Assembly (NCBI GenBank): GCA_037903475.1
Contig: JBAJFG010000294.1
Location: forward strand, 62,001 to 126,000
DNA from: Ancylostoma caninum
Lineage: Eukaryota; Nematoda; Chromadorea; Rhabditida; Ancylostomatidae
Direction of reading: 5' to 3'
Length of the DNA stretch: 64,000 nt
Shown here: piece after piece, positions 19,700 to 31,439 of the stretch
Numbering within the stretch: position 1 is the stretch's first letter
Layout of the letters: every line of letters begins with the position of its first letter
Position numbers and translations under genes: made by a program
Notes under the pieces: model-generated
The model's database searches: none
The model's input: only the letters and a program-made list of their open reading frames with translations
Told to the model about the DNA's origin: nothing

Positions 19700-20346
19700 G
19701 TCTGGTGTTTACTGTTAGCTAGTTGAGATGAACCGAATGCACACTTCAGGAGATAGTGTTCCGAAGGAAATATGCATACGAGCTCTAATATCTATGTACA
19801 GTTTGGGTCTGGTAATGCCTTCAGTCTCTATCACTTCAGAACATCTTTCAACAATACCAGCGAAAAGTTCATTCCATAACGGTGACGAGGTTTTTTTGGT
19901 GGAACTTTTATTCGGTCTGACGTTTCGGTTTCTATCGCCGTCCTCAGAGGGCTGCAAAGAGGTTGGTATGAGAAATCTAGCGTGTAGTCCGCCAAGCATC
20001 TCTCAATCCTGTGCTGGAATCTCGATATTCTCCAAAGCACAGAATGCAGAAACCTCACACTGTCAAAAGCTGGCCCACCCGTTGCTCCACCGATGATGGC
20101 GGTGTCACCGCACAAGACTGCCGAACTAGGAAGAGTGAGTATCGCCATGTGTATACATGAGTGGTGGTAGGCAGTATGCGAGATCTACGCAGGCAGTATC
20201 AGGCAGTTTATAGCTCACAAAGTGGCACGAACGGCATGAATTCATTCGTAATCGATAAGCACTCATTTTTGTTATTCATCGGAGGACTCCGGACGGATAT
20301 CCAGAATGCTTCCAATGTCTTACGTGCTGATAAATCTGTCTCGCGA
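19700..20346 (-). pseudogene. Old PLE copy, 3' part (end of GIY-YIG and 3' region)
   Basis: On the minus strand, from 20346 downward, the frame encodes a segment with SARKTLEAFWI and NNKNECLSITNEF, matching AARKTLEAFWI and NRKDECLQITREL of the full PLE. It continues the copy at 21668-23027, which was split by the TIR element at 20347-21665. A hammerhead-like motif at 19914-19952 and an AATAAA-type signal lie further downstream, as expected for the PLE 3' region. The exact end of the element and its target duplication were not found. Confidence 0.75.
19914..19952 (-). ncRNA. Degenerate hammerhead-ribozyme-like motif (old PLE)
   Basis: The minus strand reads CTGAGGA, then a short GG/CC stem II with a large loop, GAAAC and GTC, followed by AATAAAAG. 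Stem I pairing is weak. It corresponds in position to the motifs of the younger PLE copies. Confidence 0.45.
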
Positions 20347-21665
20347 CTCTGAACTTTCGTACCACGGTGGGCCCACCGTTATCCCATGGTTAATGTTCGG
20401 CACGTCAACCATGGGCAAACAGTGGGGCCACCGCGGGCTATTGTTGGGGCCACCCTGGGCTAACTAGGGGATTCACGAGGGGAACCCGGGGGATTTCCGT
20501 GTGGAAACTGTGGGATTTCCGTGGAGAAACTGGGGTATATCCAGGGATTTTCCAGGTTTAATCGGGGTATTTCCGAGGGTTAATCAGGGCACTTCCAGGG
20601 GTTAACCGGGGTAATTCAACAAGTTAGGCGGGGGTCATCATGCTCTTCCGCCTACATTCTCATCGTGTTCTGATCGCCTTTTTCTGGATAAACACCACAT
20701 AACAGCATAGTGATTCATTTCCAACATATTGGCATTTAAAAAACAGTACAATCATGAGTGCAACAGAACAGCAATGTTTCGCGAGAGGAGCGAAACCAAG
20801 GACTTTGCATTTCCATGTGGCCTGAATATGAGCAGGATTTTCATCCATTTGGAACGAACATTTCGGAGGTTATCTACTCATGTGCTTGGACAGGCCTTCT
20901 TCCTCGTGAAGAAGTCAGAAGGGATGTACGATATTTGAGCATTCACGAGTGTCGACTCAATTACTCCTCTTCTAACAATTAGTTACGATATGTGCCCAGT
21001 GACTACGGCAAAGAATACCTAAAAGAGCTAGTACTGAAGTAAGCACTGAAATAAAATCCTCACTTCACCAAGGAGAGTTCGCATCATACTTTTGCTACAA
21101 TCGTTTACGCCGTTTGCCGTGCCGGAGTATCAGAGTTAGTAGAAGTCCAGAGGAACTCACCACAAGCGGGAGAGGAATCGGATGAATAGATTGGAACCAG
21201 CAAACACAATGAACGATAATGTTTTCATCAAATACCTATGTCATTCTGCAAACACGCTCCCGCTGGGCAGGTCTTTAGATGAGGTTAAGGTGGGCGAATG
21301 GTGGGCCTTTGGTGGTTAAAACGGGGGGCGGGGGGGGGGGGTAAGGAGGAATTGGGATAGGTGGGATAACGGTGGGCAAATGGTGCGCAAAAGATAGTTC
21401 AATTGTGGAAAAAACGGGATCGTGAGCTAACAGTGGGCAAAGGGTGGGCAAACGGAGGTTTCACCGTGGGTTGTCCAAGCACGGTGGGCCCACCGTGGGG
21501 AAATGGTGGGTGCACCTTGAGAGTGATAACAACGGTGGGCTAACGGTGGGATAAGTGGGGAGGATACCATAATCGAGGGATAACCGGGGGAAACGGTGGG
21601 CCCACCTTCGGTTGGGGGTCCACCGTGGGATAACGGTGGGCCCACCGTGGTACGAAAGTTCAGAG
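20347..21665. mobile_element. 1.3-kb TIR element inserted in the old PLE
   Basis: The left end CTCTGAACTTTCGTACCACG and right end are exact inverses, extended by ACGGTGGGCCCACCG-type repeats for about 300 bp at each end. GA flanks both sides (20345-20346 and 21666-21667). Removing the element together with one GA rejoins the PLE reading frame (ILA followed by RETDLSARK), which confirms the boundaries. No transposase was recognised; the open frames at 21427-21682 are repeat reads. Confidence 0.75.
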
Positions 21666-21667
21666 GA

Positions 21668-23027
21668 GCTAGAATTGTGCATTTCACGCCGAAGTCCATT
21701 CCGCGGTGTGTCTCATTCTTGTTCCTCCCAAGCGGTGTCATCAAGCTTCCGCGCTGTTTCCCTGCCAGGCGTTCCCCAATCCTTACTCCCAAACTTCTTC
21801 CCGTCTCTCTATTGTATGTTGCGTTGCATGTCATGCATTGTATTTGGTAAATAACTCCCGCTTGTGCGCAGCCGCTCGTTCTACCATATGGACATACTAT
21901 ACATCCTTCAGAGATACAGTTCCTATCGTATAGTTTGTTTCGAACAAACTGACTTTTTATGTTACTGTTGGGAATATTTACTAGTCTTACATCGTTCCGT
22001 AGTTGTGCTCGGACAATGCAGCGCCGTACAGCGGCACTTACGTCGTCAGATATGAATGGAAGGCAAAGAGACAGTTTATTTTGTCGCGAGATATTGCTGC
22101 TCTTAACATGGACCAACTATAACGCGGTAACACTGTATAGCCATTAGCTACAGCAATCTCCAGCGCGAGACTGCGGGACTCCTGTCGCTCATGATCCCCA
22201 GTGCACAGTTCACTTGCCGTTTTGAACATGTTAAAAATGACTGCGCGCTTCATAGCCATCGAGTGCGCCGATCGGGCATGTATCAGGATGTTCTTACAAC
22301 TGTCTTCGCGGTACCATTTTACTCTGATGTTGCCTCTCAATAAGTCGATTTAGTGTTGAGGAAGGGGAGCCAGCCGTTTCGTGGTTTCTCTCGTGTAAGC
22401 CTTATGTACTGCGACTGCTGGTTTAGTATGCGGAAACAATCGTCTATTTCGGACTGTGTTGATGTAATAACACAGCAGTCATCGATGTATCTGCAGTACA
22501 GAATTAGAAGACGAGCTAGCACTGGCGCTTCAATCCTGCTCATGAAGCAGATCGCCAGTATCGGTGCCAGTCGCTGACCCATTGCTAGATCTCTCACTTG
22601 AGCGAATTACATGCCAGACCACTTGAAGATATTACAGTTGAGGCATTCATCGACGAGAGTGAGTAAACGCGCTTTGCTCAACCCATATGTTTCCACACAA
22701 GCGGCGTGTACGTTGAGCATTTCGGATATAGCCTGTAGAGCCTCGCTATTTTGCACGTTAATGTGTAACGAGGTTACATCAAAGGACTCTACCGCGCAGT
22801 TACTGTCAAATCTCACGCTGTGCAACTATTCAAGGAAGTGGTTTGTATTCGGCAAGTGAGATGGTACTTCGCATAAGATTTGGCTCACGATTTTGGTAAG
22901 AAACCAAGAGATACGGTCAGCTGGCCCTCCTACGCAACTTAAGATTGGCCTGATTTTGTAAGATTCCGCTGACATTGATCGCAAGTCGTCTGTGGTAAGT
23001 TTGTGTGTTTTGATAAGGCTGAGACAA
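21668..23027 (-). pseudogene. Old PLE copy, RT and GIY-YIG start, several frameshifts
   Basis: From about 23027 the minus strand encodes LIKTHKLTTDD and then PLE RT motifs: FDVTSLHINV (motif A), MGQRLAPILA (motif B), YIDD (near 22480), and later the Cys-rich linker plus YQIQCMTCNATYNRETGRSLGVRI. The frame changes at least four times between 23077 and 21668. The element is truncated at its 5' end before the RT fingers region (a T-rich sequence replaces it). The YIGET box of the nuclease reads YNRET here. Confidence 0.8.
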
Positions 23028-23350
23028 CAATAAAAAAATAAAAAAGTCTTTAAAAAATTACAGCAGACTCTAATCAATATACTACGAACATGGGAGAAAC
23101 TATCAAGAAATACGAGATACGAGAAGAGATAGTTCTCACTAAGAAACTCAGCGCTTCACATGGAACGGGAAAATTGCTCGATCGGCATGCATGAGTTTTA
23201 AGACCCTAAAAACCCAAACTCAGGCAAAATCTCATGCATGAGGGTTTGAGCGGGTGCTGCCTTCGACACATATTGCAGAGAAATCTTTGTGTCACGCTTC
23301 ACTGACAGACTCAGTGCAGAATCTTGAATTGGCTATACTTCCTCGAAGAG

Positions 23351-23421
23351 AGAGAGGAATGGAAAGAGAGAGAGAGAGAGCGAGCGAGAGAAGGAGAGAG
23401 AGAGAGGGAGGGAGAGAGACA
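23351..23421. repeat. GA-rich simple repeat
   Basis: A purine tract of (GA)n with interruptions by GC and GGG. Confidence 0.85.
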
Positions 23422-23909
23422 GATTGGCCTAATAATAAGTCCCACTTCCGAAAATGACAGGCGGGCGACTTTGCCTGAGGTCACGACGACAAATGAAGGG
23501 GGGGGGGGTTGGGATCGGCCGATAGCTCTGATACTTGCGTCCCGCTAGAATTGCCTGACTGCACAGGAAGTAAGCTCATTGCGAGGTTTGGACAAGAGAA
23601 TAATAACATTGAACAGAAACAAATTCAATTCGATTGCCATCGCAAAGGCAGGCACAAACCATCGTGCGCTTACCACGTGTCTCGAATTTTTATGATTGTC
23701 CCAGTACTCACAAACAATATGTATTAACAATCGCGTCTGCAAGAACTAGAGAAGAGACAACGGATATATAGAAATATTAGTATAGAAAAAGAAAATCACA
23801 GAAATCAAAGCGTTTTTCCTTTCGGGGTAAAAAAAACTAATTATGAAGTGAGAGAGAGATTAGAAGACTGGCGATCAACAAATAACTTATTACACCAAAG
23901 CTAACGATA

Positions 23910-26900
23910 TTATTGTTGTTCATTCAACACGTGGCCTGCTTGTTCAAACTCCATAAAGTCCTGAAACATGGTAATCAAACACTTTCACGACATTCCAGGA
24001 TTTTGGTGCTGCTGCAAAAAGTGACATTTCGAATAAAGTGACATTTCGAATTCGAATATCAAACTTACAACTAGGAACGCTGCTCCAAGTAGTACAGCTT
24101 TTGACTTTACATCGAGACTCATGGGAACTGCAAGGAACTAACTTTTCCGCAACAAATTATTAGGTTGTAGCGTAAGTTTCCGCTGTTTTCGCATAGGCAT
24201 CGGATAGGTAAAGTAGAGCAAAGAGGAACATTTTGTGCCAGTTCGTTCGTTACAAATTACTTTCGCATAGGCATTTCCGAAGGCTTCTAATAAATGAAAA
24301 CCGATTAGATTTAGCGCATGCCTGGAAAGCGTGTTAACGCGCATGATCCCGCGAACATTCTGGACTGCAGGACCGATTTTTCTGTCCTATTTTGAACTTG
24401 TAATTATCTTCGAAGTGAACCATTCAAGAATGCGAATTCGATAAGTCCACTTGCACGAGTGATAATTTTACATAATGCTGCAAGAGACTAACCAAATTTG
24501 GGTGGATTAATCTCGAGGCCTTTATTCTCCCTGGTACTTTACCCCTATTTTATTGTCAAGCGGTCTCACGCACAGGCACCGAACTTGGTAACCCAAAATT
24601 TTGGTGATGCCATTTTCCTCTCTGGAACTGAAGTCTGACTTTTTCCACTGTTGCTGCAAACATAAACTGTTTGCGGACACTAAACGGTGGAATTTTGGGA
24701 CATGTTCCAAGCGCTCTGTCGAAATCGCACCATTTCGCCAGACCGCGGAGGGCGCCTTAATTTTGTTGGCAGGACTCTCCGGAAAGGAGAAAAGCTCTCG
24801 GAGGAATTTCCGATTGCGCATTTTGTAGCCTAAATCTGCTCTAGCCGAGCGCCGGTTATCAGCTCACAAGGATGTCTACTGAGCGAGAACCACTTTGCCA
24901 AAGTCAGTGACCTCTAGCACTGCCCGACTCATTTCTTTGCTTCGCAGTCCACGAATCTTTGAAGCAGGGGAGGCGAGCTCCTGCTGCAAAAACGGCAAAA
25001 GACCATTGACTGTTGTGGTCCATACTCCGATTGGTATCTTTTTTTACATGATTTTCTATAAAATTTTTTTCGTCAAAAATTTCAAAACAGCGGAAACTTG
25101 TGTCACAACGTAATACTTGAGACTGGCCTTTTTTTTCAGAAACTAAACCTAATCGGATAGATATGAACCCACAGGAAACACAGAACCGATCCGCATCTGT
25201 AAATGATTCTTTACAGCAGCCACCCCATTCCTTCGTTATTGATCCGAAAGGATCGCCTGATGGTGTGTCTATCTGGAAGCTTTTCGCTCTCTGTTATGGA
25301 TTTTCTGGCAACTAGGGATCAGAATAACTCACAGGGAACTCCTTGTCTTGGCATCCACACATCAAACAGCAGCACGGACCATCAATTTGAAAGATTACCT
25401 GGTCATCTTGGTCCTTTATAACGAACGAACTGGCACAAAATGCTCCTCTTTGCTCGACTTTACCTATCTGATAATGAGCTTCAACATCTGATGCATTTTT
25501 CGTGGATACGGTGAGGAACTATAATAACGTAAACAGTATCACTTACAACACGGCCAGGAGGTGATTCAATTTTGCATACCGAGCCGCAACCCGAAACGTT
25601 CCCACAGAGTCCAAAACAAGCTGAAATAGGCGAAGCAACATTCCATTGCGTTTTTAGTGAAGGAGGGCAAAAATCATGAATGACCTGTTCCACAACATCT
25701 GAATGGTCGTCGAATCCGAATGACTTCCTTAAAATGTTTACATGCACCGCAACGAATCACTGTTTCAACTCTTGCAATACCAGTAAGTGTTATGCCAGTA
25801 AGTTCCAAAACAATAACCTCACCCTCCCAAAATTATCTACAATGTGTAATGTGAAGCCTCTATTGGGTCCACAACAAATCCGCTCGCAACAATCCGAATC
25901 CTCGAGTGCATAATACAGCTGAAATCTCGCGAAGTCACTGGTTTCCATGGTTATTTTTCACCTTGAACTTGGGTGAAATCCGAACTATACGCCCAATAAT
26001 TTTTCGATGAAGTTGCTTGCGTAGGCATTCATGGAGATACGACTCGATGATCAAGTCATCCATAGCTTAATTTTACAAATATTTTGACCAAGGTTCCATT
26101 CTCTACCATCACCCGGAGGGTCGTCTACAAGTACTTCACCAGGCTGTAACATCGACACGTCCTATAGGTGCAAAGAAAGGTGCCCTTAGTGTGCAGAGCA
26201 TCGTTAGAGAACACAGCTATTTATAATTATTATTATTATTATTATTGTTATTATTCATTACGCCACTTAAGATGGACGTAAAAAAGACAATGACATGACC
26301 AGACTTAATCGAGCAACATCGAGTAATGCTTACAGAAATCTACTAATTGCACTGGTAACACAAAAACCTTTTAGAGACCCAACGTTTAAAAGAAAAACAC
26401 TTCGGAGAGGTAGGAGTGGTTTTATATCGTAAGGTCGGATAATAAGATCCCGCCCGGCATGTGAAACCTTCCCATCTAGCAGTTGTTCTTGGACCTGCAT
26501 AAGAAATTTTCTCCGAACCACCTCTTGTTTTCGATAAAATTATATTATAAAGCTTCATCGCATCGATTTTCACCACGCCACCTAGAATTTTATAGACAGT
26601 AAAAACATCCGTTACCCTTGTTCGTGATTCAAGGGTATGAATTTTGCATCGCGAATTCCTTATCTTAGCAACTGGTATGTTTGAGAAATGATACCCTCCA
26701 CATCATATCATCGTTTTCTTAGTGAAGTTATTTTGAACTTTTTCCAACATACTCATGTCATTTTTATTATGTGGACAAAAAACTGCAGAGCCAAATTCGA
26801 GTATTGGTCTGACGTATGATTTATAGGCCTTCAACAGCACATATTTGTCTTTCAAACAGAGCCCTGTGAAGATCTGATAAGTGCAGGTAGCTGTTGCCGG

Positions 26901-27793
26901 AGTTCCGCAATGCTATTCAAATGGCCTTGCCGCTCTTCATTAGCAAATCGTCCACAGCTCGAGCACAACTCCACTAAACGCTATCAAAATTTAGTGCAGT
27001 CGCAGGACGACTTATAGTGCCCAATCGTCTAAGGGAACTGAGGTGATTGATAGGATGGCTAATTATTTTGGAAGATTAGCATGCAGTTAGACAGTAAGAT
27101 CTTTCTCGACATCAGCTGAAAGTTGCGGAAACAACTGAAAGCTAGAAGTGTACTTACCTGGCGTCCATTTGCATTCTTCAGAGAATACTTGTTCTTCGTC
27201 TCAAAGCCACTGAGTATTTCCACTATTTCAACAAGCTGAAAGCGTTTTTGTAGCATATCAATTTTTTGAATTTCGGAGACCATATGTGCCTTTGTGATGT
27301 CCTCAAACTGATGTCGATCACATTACATCCCCTCCTCAATGAAGGAAATTTGAACAGGAGGACATGGCACAAGAATTCATGTAAGAGCGCGGCCATTCTC
27401 CGCTTCTTCTAAGGTTTTCATTCTGCCTACGCTCTTCGTTTTGAGGCCAGTTTTGCGGTTTCTTCTTCGGTTTCACGTTTACTGGATTTAAAGTCCCGCT
27501 CCCGCACATCTATATGGATCCTGAATCATGATCGTTATGTGAAATGCGTATTCCTTGATCACTCCATAAGACGCGTACAAAATTACCAGGTTACCAGCGT
27601 GCAAAATTGCGTGCAAAATTTTATTGACAATAAAAAAAGTAGGAAGCACCTCAAAATTGGACAAATCTATTGTCATTTTCCATGAATTCAAAAATATGCA
27701 CCTGTTTGATTCTTATACTGTCTACCATGTTCAGACATTCAAGACCTGGAGGCACTCCTTCAACCGACACAGGCCCCGGCATCCATATGTCTG
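23910..27793 (-). CDS. Phospholipid scramblase, paralog 2 (first exon unresolved)
   Basis: Ten consistent minus-strand exons: 27793-27702, 27235-27158, 25918-25823, 25727-25685, 25620-25547, 25467-25333, 25290-25173, 24127-24069, 23960-23910, with matching phases. (That is nine after an unresolved first exon; a tentative one is 27998-27938, MSKKYGDG..., phase 1.) The product follows the scramblase order: VPPGLECLNMVD; VEILSGFETKNKYSLKN; YYALEDSDCCERICCG with FTLHIVDN; EVIRIRRPFRCC; PPGRVIGKVEQ; IFQIDGPCCCLMCGC; GSITKEWGG with the EF-hand-like FTDADRF; FPMSLDVKSKAVLLGAAFLV, the single C-terminal membrane helix; and DFMEFE near the end. Scramblases move phospholipids between plasma-membrane leaflets; the Cys clusters are palmitoylation candidates. 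Introns hold a LINE relic (26218-26870) and an inverted exon fragment (24206-24256). Confidence 0.85.
24206..24256 (+). repeat. Inverted copy of a scramblase exon inside an intron
   Basis: The plus strand here reads almost exactly like the minus-strand exon at 25467-25417 (ATAGGTAAAGT..., encoding IGKVEQRG-FCASSFV). It lies in the intron between exons 25290-25173 and 24127-24069 but in the wrong orientation for splicing. A second inverted match, AAGTTTCCGCTGTTTT, links about 24175 with about 25084-25099. Confidence 0.7.
26218..26870 (-). pseudogene. LINE (jockey/CR1-like) reverse transcriptase C-terminal relic
   Basis: The minus strand from about 26830 encodes LLKAYKSYVRPILEFGSAVFCPHN and LEKVQNNFTKKTM, the typical segment after the RT domain of jockey/CR1-type LINEs. 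It continues with frame changes (VTDVFTVYKILGG) to about 26330. An (AAT)n run follows at 26256-26218, the kind of short-repeat tail such LINEs end in. It lies within an intron of the scramblase gene, same strand. Confidence 0.65.
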
Positions 27794-27999
27794 CTAAAAT
27801 AATTGTGAGTAGATAAACTAAGAAATGTAGAAACGATACTGATGTGTAAAAAATATGAGCTCCGATGAAAATTTCGTGGTTATTCGCTGAAGCATTCCTG
27901 CAATTTTTGAGAGGAGACATCGTATTCACGTAATTACGCCCTTCTAAACATCTGGTCATAGTGCAGCGAGTAATTCCGTCACCGTATTTTTTACTCAAA

Positions 28000-28340
28000 C
28001 ATGGTTTGTTATTTGACTATTATAGTAAGTGTATAGGGAATATTCAACTGCCGAAAATATTGAGCCATATTCTGTAGCCTGCGGGTTGCAGCCGTTGTGG
28101 CCGAAGCGACAATGGTACACATGCACAAAAACGCAAGTATGTGAGCAGGGCGAGTGCGCAGCTTATCCCTTCTCTCATCCAAAAACAGTGCTGCTCACCC
28201 GCCCAGCAGGCCTTTTCTAGCCTCCAGCGAAGCATGGTCACTTCTATGTTTCATTGTTTTTCATGATAATTTTATTCTGTTTTTCTCTTTAAGACGATTT
28301 TGTACGACTGACCTTTTTTCGTTCGATGATTTTTTATAAA
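28000..28340. other. Short intergenic stretch upstream of scramblase paralog 2
   Basis: Likely holds the 5' flank of the scramblase gene. No promoter element could be assigned. Confidence 0.3.
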
Positions 28341-28362
28341 GGTTTAGTTACCCAAGTTTGAG
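28341..28362 (+). other. SL1 spliced-leader-like sequence
   Basis: These 22 bases match the nematode SL1 leader except one base (position 7, G for A). SL RNA genes have a GT splice donor right after this sequence; here GAACC follows, so it is not a standard SL RNA gene. It resembles the 5' end of a reverse-transcribed trans-spliced mRNA. A mariner-type element begins 11 bp downstream. Confidence 0.55.
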
Positions 28363-28373
28363 GAACCAAAATA

Positions 28374-29292
28374 TTAGGTCGTCAAGTATGAAATGTCCGA
28401 TTTTATGAGCGGTCAGTTTGACAGTCTCTATCTTCGAAGATTTACTAGATCTCTTCTCATCTTTATTTTCATTATGAAGGTACATCCTTTTCCTTTCAAA
28501 ATCACTTCCTGAATTTTTGATCAGTTTTCGAATTTTTGTTTGGAAGCATTTTTTGTAGAACTACTCAAAGACGAAAAATCGTGTCGTTTCGGAACACAGG
28601 TTCCATTTTCCATCCATTAGAGCTGACAAAGCTGGGAACATCAGGGTAGTGTTAAGGGACATTCGGCTAGTAAATGCACTAAACATCGCTTGCTTGGGCA
28701 GTTCCGCTCACGTGACATGAAGCTCCAAAGTGAGCCTTATGATGAGCCTGGATATCGATGAGCAGGAAGCCGTAGCCGAAGCAAATAGGAGTCAAACTAT
28801 TTCAGCGTAAGCAGCAAGGTGTTACTTTTATAATTCAATAATATTTAGGTACTCAAGGCAATGTGATCATTAGAAGTGGTTCGGTAAACAAATTTTCCCC
28901 AGTTCGACCCTCAAAAATGGGTGCCAATTTTTGACCATTTTTCACAAATCCACGCTGCTCAAGCCAGAGGAGCAGGGGTGAGGGCCAACCTGCCACTCAC
29001 TGTGCTGGGCAAACCTTGCTCTATTTGACCACAACTCCTTTCAGGGATTAGCACAGTTCTTGCTGGAGAAAATGATCAATTTTCAACATGATGTTGAAAA
29101 CGCTCTTCGCAACTTGATTGCTACTAGCTTTCCATTTTTCCAAGCTGTTGGCGCAATCAAGCTGCAGTTAATATGGCAAGGCTGTAGGGATAGTACAGGA
29201 GCATATTCGGATATCTTATACTGCATCTTGCTTTAGAAACAAAAATCGAAATCTTCTCAACCAAAATCGGACATTTCATACTTGACGACCTA
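28374..29292. mobile_element. Mariner-like element or MITE, about 0.92 kb
   Basis: Terminal inverted repeats of about 30 bp (TAGGTCGTCAAGTATGAAAT and on through GTCCGATTTT) are identical at both ends, with TA flanks. No transposase frame is visible inside. Confidence 0.7.
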
Positions 29293-31356
29293 TATAAAAT
29301 AAATGGTCTCGTGTTGGCGGTCAATGTTGATTTTTGGGAACCGCGTGGAACGAGCTCTGCTCTATTTTATCGCCGCGGACGCTGCCGGCGCTGAAAGCGA
29401 GGAGTATTCGTAGTGTAGCTACGGTGGTACTGGTACCAGAGGCTTCATGGAAAGGGACTGACTACCTACAAGACATTTTTTCACTACCTACGAGACATTT
29501 AACTTGATATCAAAATGTTGGCATCAAGCCAGTCGAATAACTCAATGGACCGTTAGTTTTTATCAAGTGATATCATGAATACTGATAGTTCTAGTATCCA
29601 GTGCTACCTGGAAATTCGATTCCTAACATCGGACTAGTCGAAAATAGAATCGATCAAATCAAGCATAAAACTGGCATAATTAACGAAGTGCTCATATTGT
29701 CTTGTATCTGATGATTCAACACTACCTCGATTACCATTAAATTAATGCGCAAGACTTGGGAAGCTTCTCAATGATCTTCTTTACCTTCTGTTCATTTTTC
29801 TGCACCTATTTGTTCACCTCAGCCTCTCAGTCGTGACGGGATAGAGTGAGCATGTTCGTCTTGAACTGGACTATTGTGTTTTGACCACTAGCCACGATCC
29901 TATCGTTCCACCAATCTATTAATCCATTTCTACTCTCCAAGCATTATTTATTACATACACCGAAAAGAGGTACGCCAAAAAATTTAATAAAACAGGTTCA
30001 AAAGTGAAAAAAAATCAACTAAGCACTAAGGTAAAAAAAAACTCCAGGGCAGACTAAAATAGTGAAAGTGACAAAGCAGGAATGGGTCTTGACTTGGTTC
30101 AACGATGGTGAATATTTTTTTCACAAGGAGATAATCTAATCTTTTGCGGAGAAAGCTTTTCATCAGCAGCACCTTAACATCTAGAAAACCTAGCAATCAC
30201 TGAAATTTTTTTGATGATGTAGCCGAATTGTTTCGAAACAGAAGGGTGTGGGTAGGTAAGTGACTGAAACTGCTGCAAAACATTGAGGGACCACAAGAAG
30301 ATTGAGACAATCACGCTCCGACAGCGCAATTGAGCTGACTATTCTGAGGCGGAAGCTGAGGCGACTCTTGGATCCGGTTCGAACCCCAGGCGTAAATTAA
30401 GCGGGATGTTAACCGGCTCTTGGCCCTGAACTAATTCGCAGCTAGGCATTTTCCCAGGAAAGGAGCACAATTTAATGTTGGTGATGAGAATGGGTTCATG
30501 TCCACCACGTGCAATCGTAGACTCAGTCTTAACGTGTTGGTTGTCTTATTTTCGTCCATCACACAGCGAACTATTGCACGCATCGGACCATCAATAGACA
30601 CTAAACACTAAACTTGCCTTGTGCTGGGAAGGCACCTGGTTGAACTGTTATTGCTTGGTTCCATCCATATGAACCGTCCAATAGCGACATTTTGACTATA
30701 TGTACAGTTGTGATATGCGACTCTAGGAACTCAGAAGTATCGAAGTAGCGATTATTTATACACAAGAGAAGATTGAGCGCTTGAAAATGGAAATGAGAGG
30801 AAAGACAAGTGAAAACAAGAGGTAAGACAAAGACCATTTACTTACTCATAAGGCCATTTTACTTGAATGAGAGAAATTGGTCATCTGCTGTATCTCTTAG
30901 TGCGTCTGCAGTTTTACACGGAAGCCAGCTTTTGCTGAAGGAACGCACGCACGTTCTCCTCCAAATTCCGAAAGAATATGACTTCTTTTCTAGTCTATTA
31001 ATAGAAATCACGAATCAGCACGCTTCATCAGTAATGAACTGGACGACTAACTCAAGCAAAAATTTGCACATTTCTCCGGGAAAATAAATTGCAGAAGATG
31101 GGAAAAACGCAGAGCAAGTTGAGAAAAACTAATAATTTTTTGTTTGAAAACTTCGTTCACTTGGACTGATTGATGTATTTTTACTTCTTAGTATCCATGC
31201 GTTTTAGCTGGAGGCTAATATGCCCATTTCCGAGTAATATAGGCTTATAGCAACTCACGAGTGGAGAAGCGATAGTTGCCGCAATGTTGCAATAGGAAGA
31301 TACATGGAGGTTTTTGGCTCGTGCCAGACTCACGCGGGTGACCGAGTTCAATAAAT
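29293..31356. other. Gene-poor stretch with one uncertain exon-like frame
   Basis: A minus-strand open segment at 30837-30601 encodes LLLCINNRYFDTSEFLESH and about 40 further residues to a stop. It has no confirmed splice sites and no certain family. Otherwise the region is AT-rich with no recognisable gene. Confidence 0.25.
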
Positions 31357-31439
31357 CATGATTTACCATTCATAAAAATAAGGGATTCACACTCCAATAT
31401 GGAGGAAGAAACTAAAAACTAAGTACCTATTTCTTTTAG
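31357..31439 (+). repeat. 83-bp direct repeat, copy 1
   Basis: Starts CATGATTTACCATTCATAAA and ends CTATTTCTTTTAG. It is repeated with two small changes at 34016-34102, where it forms the left interior of a TTAA element. Confidence 0.75.

Noticed and set aside
21427..21682. Gly/Pro-rich open frames
   Set aside because: ACGGTGGGCCCACCG repeat reads at the edge of the TIR element.
23254..23548. Arg/Glu-rich frames
   Set aside because: Reads of the GA-rich simple repeat.
24522..24828. Minus-strand 99-codon frame between scramblase exons
   Set aside because: Lies in an intron of the scramblase model, lacks scramblase motifs and has a competing plus-strand frame.
30370..30400. B-box-like GGTTCGAACCC, possible tRNA
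   Set aside because: No pairing acceptor or D-arm could be built on either strand at tRNA spacing.
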